Assembly (NCBI GenBank): GCA_023388675.1
Contig: JAEWFU010000334.1
Location: 1 to 6,566, forward strand
Direction of reading: 5' to 3'
Length of the DNA: 6,566 nt
Origin: Pseudomonadota bacterium
GTDB lineage: Bacteria; Pseudomonadota; Alphaproteobacteria; Rhizobiales; Rhizobiaceae
Shown: positions 5,253-6,566 of the stretch, piece after piece
Layout of the letters: each line of letters begins with the position of its first letter
Numbering within the stretch: the stretch's first letter is position 1
The notes under the pieces: generated by a model
Told to the model about the DNA's origin: nothing
Seen by the model: only the letters and a program-made list of their open reading frames with translations
The model's database searches: none
Program-made: the position numbers and the translations under genes

Positions 5253-6550
5253 TGGACCCGTTGACGCTCGGCATCGTCTTGCTTGCCGCCATGCTCGTCG
5301 TCGTCCTGCTGGGCCTCCCGGTCGGCTACGCCCTGCTCGGCGCCGGCACCATCGGCTACGCGTTGCTTTCCGGCCCCTCCCAGGCCCTCACCCAGGTCGG
5401 CCTGGCACTGTGGGACAACGGCACCAACTTCCTGTTCATCGCCGTGCCGCTCTTCATCCTGATGGGGCAGCTCATCTTCCACGCCGGGCTGGCAGAGGAC
5501 ATATTCTCGCTGGCCCAGCGCGCCTTGCGGCGTCTGCCCGGCGGGCTCGGCGTCTCGACCGTGCTCGCCTCTGCCGGCTTCGGCGCCGTCACCGGCTCCA
5601 GCGTCGCCGCCGTGGCGACGATGGGCAACATCGCCGTGCCCCAGATGATCAAGCGCGGCTACAGCGACAAGCTTTCGACGGCAACGGTGGCAAGTGCCGC
5701 CACGCTCGCCATCATCATCCCGCCCAGCGTGCCGCTGGTCATCTACGGCGTCTGGAGCGAAACCTCGATCGGTTCGCTCTTCATCGCCGGCATCGTGCCG
5801 GGACTGATCCTGATGCTCGCCTTCGTGGCGACCGTTATGCTGCAGCGTCGCCAATACGCCGCTGCGACACGGGCAGAGCCTGCCGCCGCCGATCGCCCTC
5901 TTTCCGCCCACGCAGTGGGGCTGGTTTCGGTGGTCGTCATCTTCGTGATCGTCATCGGCGGCATCTATGCAGGCGTCTTCACGCCCACCGAAGCCTCGGG
6001 CGTGGGCGTTCTGAGCGTGCTCGTCATCGCGCTTGTCAGCCGCCGCCTCGGCCTGGCGATGATGCGCGATGCGCTGAAGGAAACGATCCGCACCTCGGCT
6101 GCGATCTTCCTGATCCTCACCGGCGGCATCATCCTGTCGCGCTTTCTCGTCCAGACCCGACTGACGGATGCCGTGGTCGGCCTCGTCTCCGACCTGGACG
6201 CGTCGCCGCAGGTGATCCTTCTGGCGCTGGCGCTTGTCTACCTGCTGCTCGGCGCGATCATGGACACGTTCGGCATGCTGATCCTCACGCTGCCGCTCGT
6301 GCTGCCCATCACCGTCGCACTCGGCTACGATCCGATCTGGACCGGCATCTATCTGACGATCCTGATGGAGATCGCCATGCTCACGCCGCCGATCGGGCTC
6401 AACGTCTTCGTGCTGGAGCGCGCCACCGGCGTGCCGGCAAGCCGGATCTTCGCCGGCGTCTGGCCGTTCGTGGCCGCCTCGCTCGCGGTCGTGGTCCTGC
6501 TGGTCTTCTTCCCGCAGCTCGCCACCTGGCTGCCACAGACGATGCGCTAA
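5252..6550 (+). CDS. TRAP transporter large permease, DctM type
   Basis: This is the transport channel subunit, which couples solute uptake to an ion gradient (usually sodium) across the inner membrane. The 432-residue protein is full length for DctM and is almost wholly hydrophobic, with about 11-12 membrane segments expected. Family motifs in order are FIAVPLFILMG (about 62-72), TGSSVAAVATMG (114-125), IIPPSVPLVIYG (about 155-166), FTPTEAS (243-249), GAIMDTFGM (about 334-342) and LTPPIGLNVF (377-386). The start is the ATG whose first base is the last base of the dctQ-type TGA stop (TGATG), with a purine-rich AAAGAGAA just upstream. The same frame is open back to 4904, but that extension overlaps the dctQ-type gene and is not membrane-like. 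Sixteen bases remain after the stop and no terminator is visible, so the operon may continue. Confidence 0.95.
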   Translation: MDPLTLGIVLLAAMLVVVLLGLPVGYALLGAGTIGYALLSGPSQALTQVGLALWDNGTNFLFIAVPLFILMGQLIFHAGLAEDIFSLAQRALRRLPGGLGVSTVLASAGFGAVTGSSVAAVATMGNIAVPQMIKRGYSDKLSTATVASAATLAIIIPPSVPLVIYGVWSETSIGSLFIAGIVPGLILMLAFVATVMLQRRQYAAATRAEPAAADRPLSAHAVGLVSVVVIFVIVIGGIYAGVFTPTEASGVGVLSVLVIALVSRRLGLAMMRDALKETIRTSAAIFLILTGGIILSRFLVQTRLTDAVVGLVSDLDASPQVILLALALVYLLLGAIMDTFGMLILTLPLVLPITVALGYDPIWTGIYLTILMEIAMLTPPIGLNVFVLERATGVPASRIFAGVWPFVAASLAVVVLLVFFPQLATWLPQTMR

Positions 6551-6566
6551 CCCAGCTCCACCCAGA

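Noticed and set aside
1..6566. Mobile element, CRISPR array, tRNA or phage signal
   Set aside because: I saw no transposase or integrase, repeated spacers, tRNA-like cloverleaf or terminal inverted repeats on either strand.

Overview
The window is GC-rich and looks like chromosomal DNA of an alphaproteobacterium, most likely of the Rhizobiales/Hyphomicrobiales. The reasons are the strong G/C third-position bias, the rplU-rpmA-acetyltransferase gene order, and an L21 protein with a long Ala/Lys linker and a helix-hairpin-helix tail of the kind I know from rhizobial L21. The genus cannot be named from this sequence. All eight genes lie on the + strand. I see no tRNA, rRNA, CRISPR array, insertion sequence or prophage.

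Layout: (1) 1-1173 is the 3' part of hemN, an oxygen-independent coproporphyrinogen III oxidase of haem synthesis, with its N-terminus outside the window. (2) 1174-1364 is a noncoding stretch holding a probable sigma-70-type promoter and a structured 5' leader for rplU. (3) 1365-2357 is rplU-rpmA (ribosomal proteins L21 and L27), closed by a textbook intrinsic terminator at 2427-2455. (4) 2479-3069 is a RimJ/RimL-type GNAT acetyltransferase, followed by an 11-bp hairpin. (5) 3215-6550 is a tightly packed four-gene group: an OsmC-family protein, then a complete tripartite TRAP transporter (dctP-type binding protein, dctQ-type small membrane subunit, dctM-type large permease). The three transporter genes are almost certainly translationally coupled: the first junction is a stop codon abutting the next start, and the second is a one-base stop/start overlap.

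How they work together: the ribosomal genes and the acetyltransferase are translation or housekeeping functions. The last four genes form a separate unit for sodium- or proton-driven solute uptake, with a small thiol protein encoded at its head. The binding protein lacks the arginine that normally holds the carboxylate in DctP-type proteins, so its ligand cannot be assumed to be a C4-dicarboxylate.

Most of the window is ordinary. The points most worth checking are the arginine-less TRAP binding protein, its linkage to an OsmC protein, the paired RNA structures after rpmA that could form alternative folds, and the hairpin-rich rplU leader. None of these is proven to be a new system from sequence alone.
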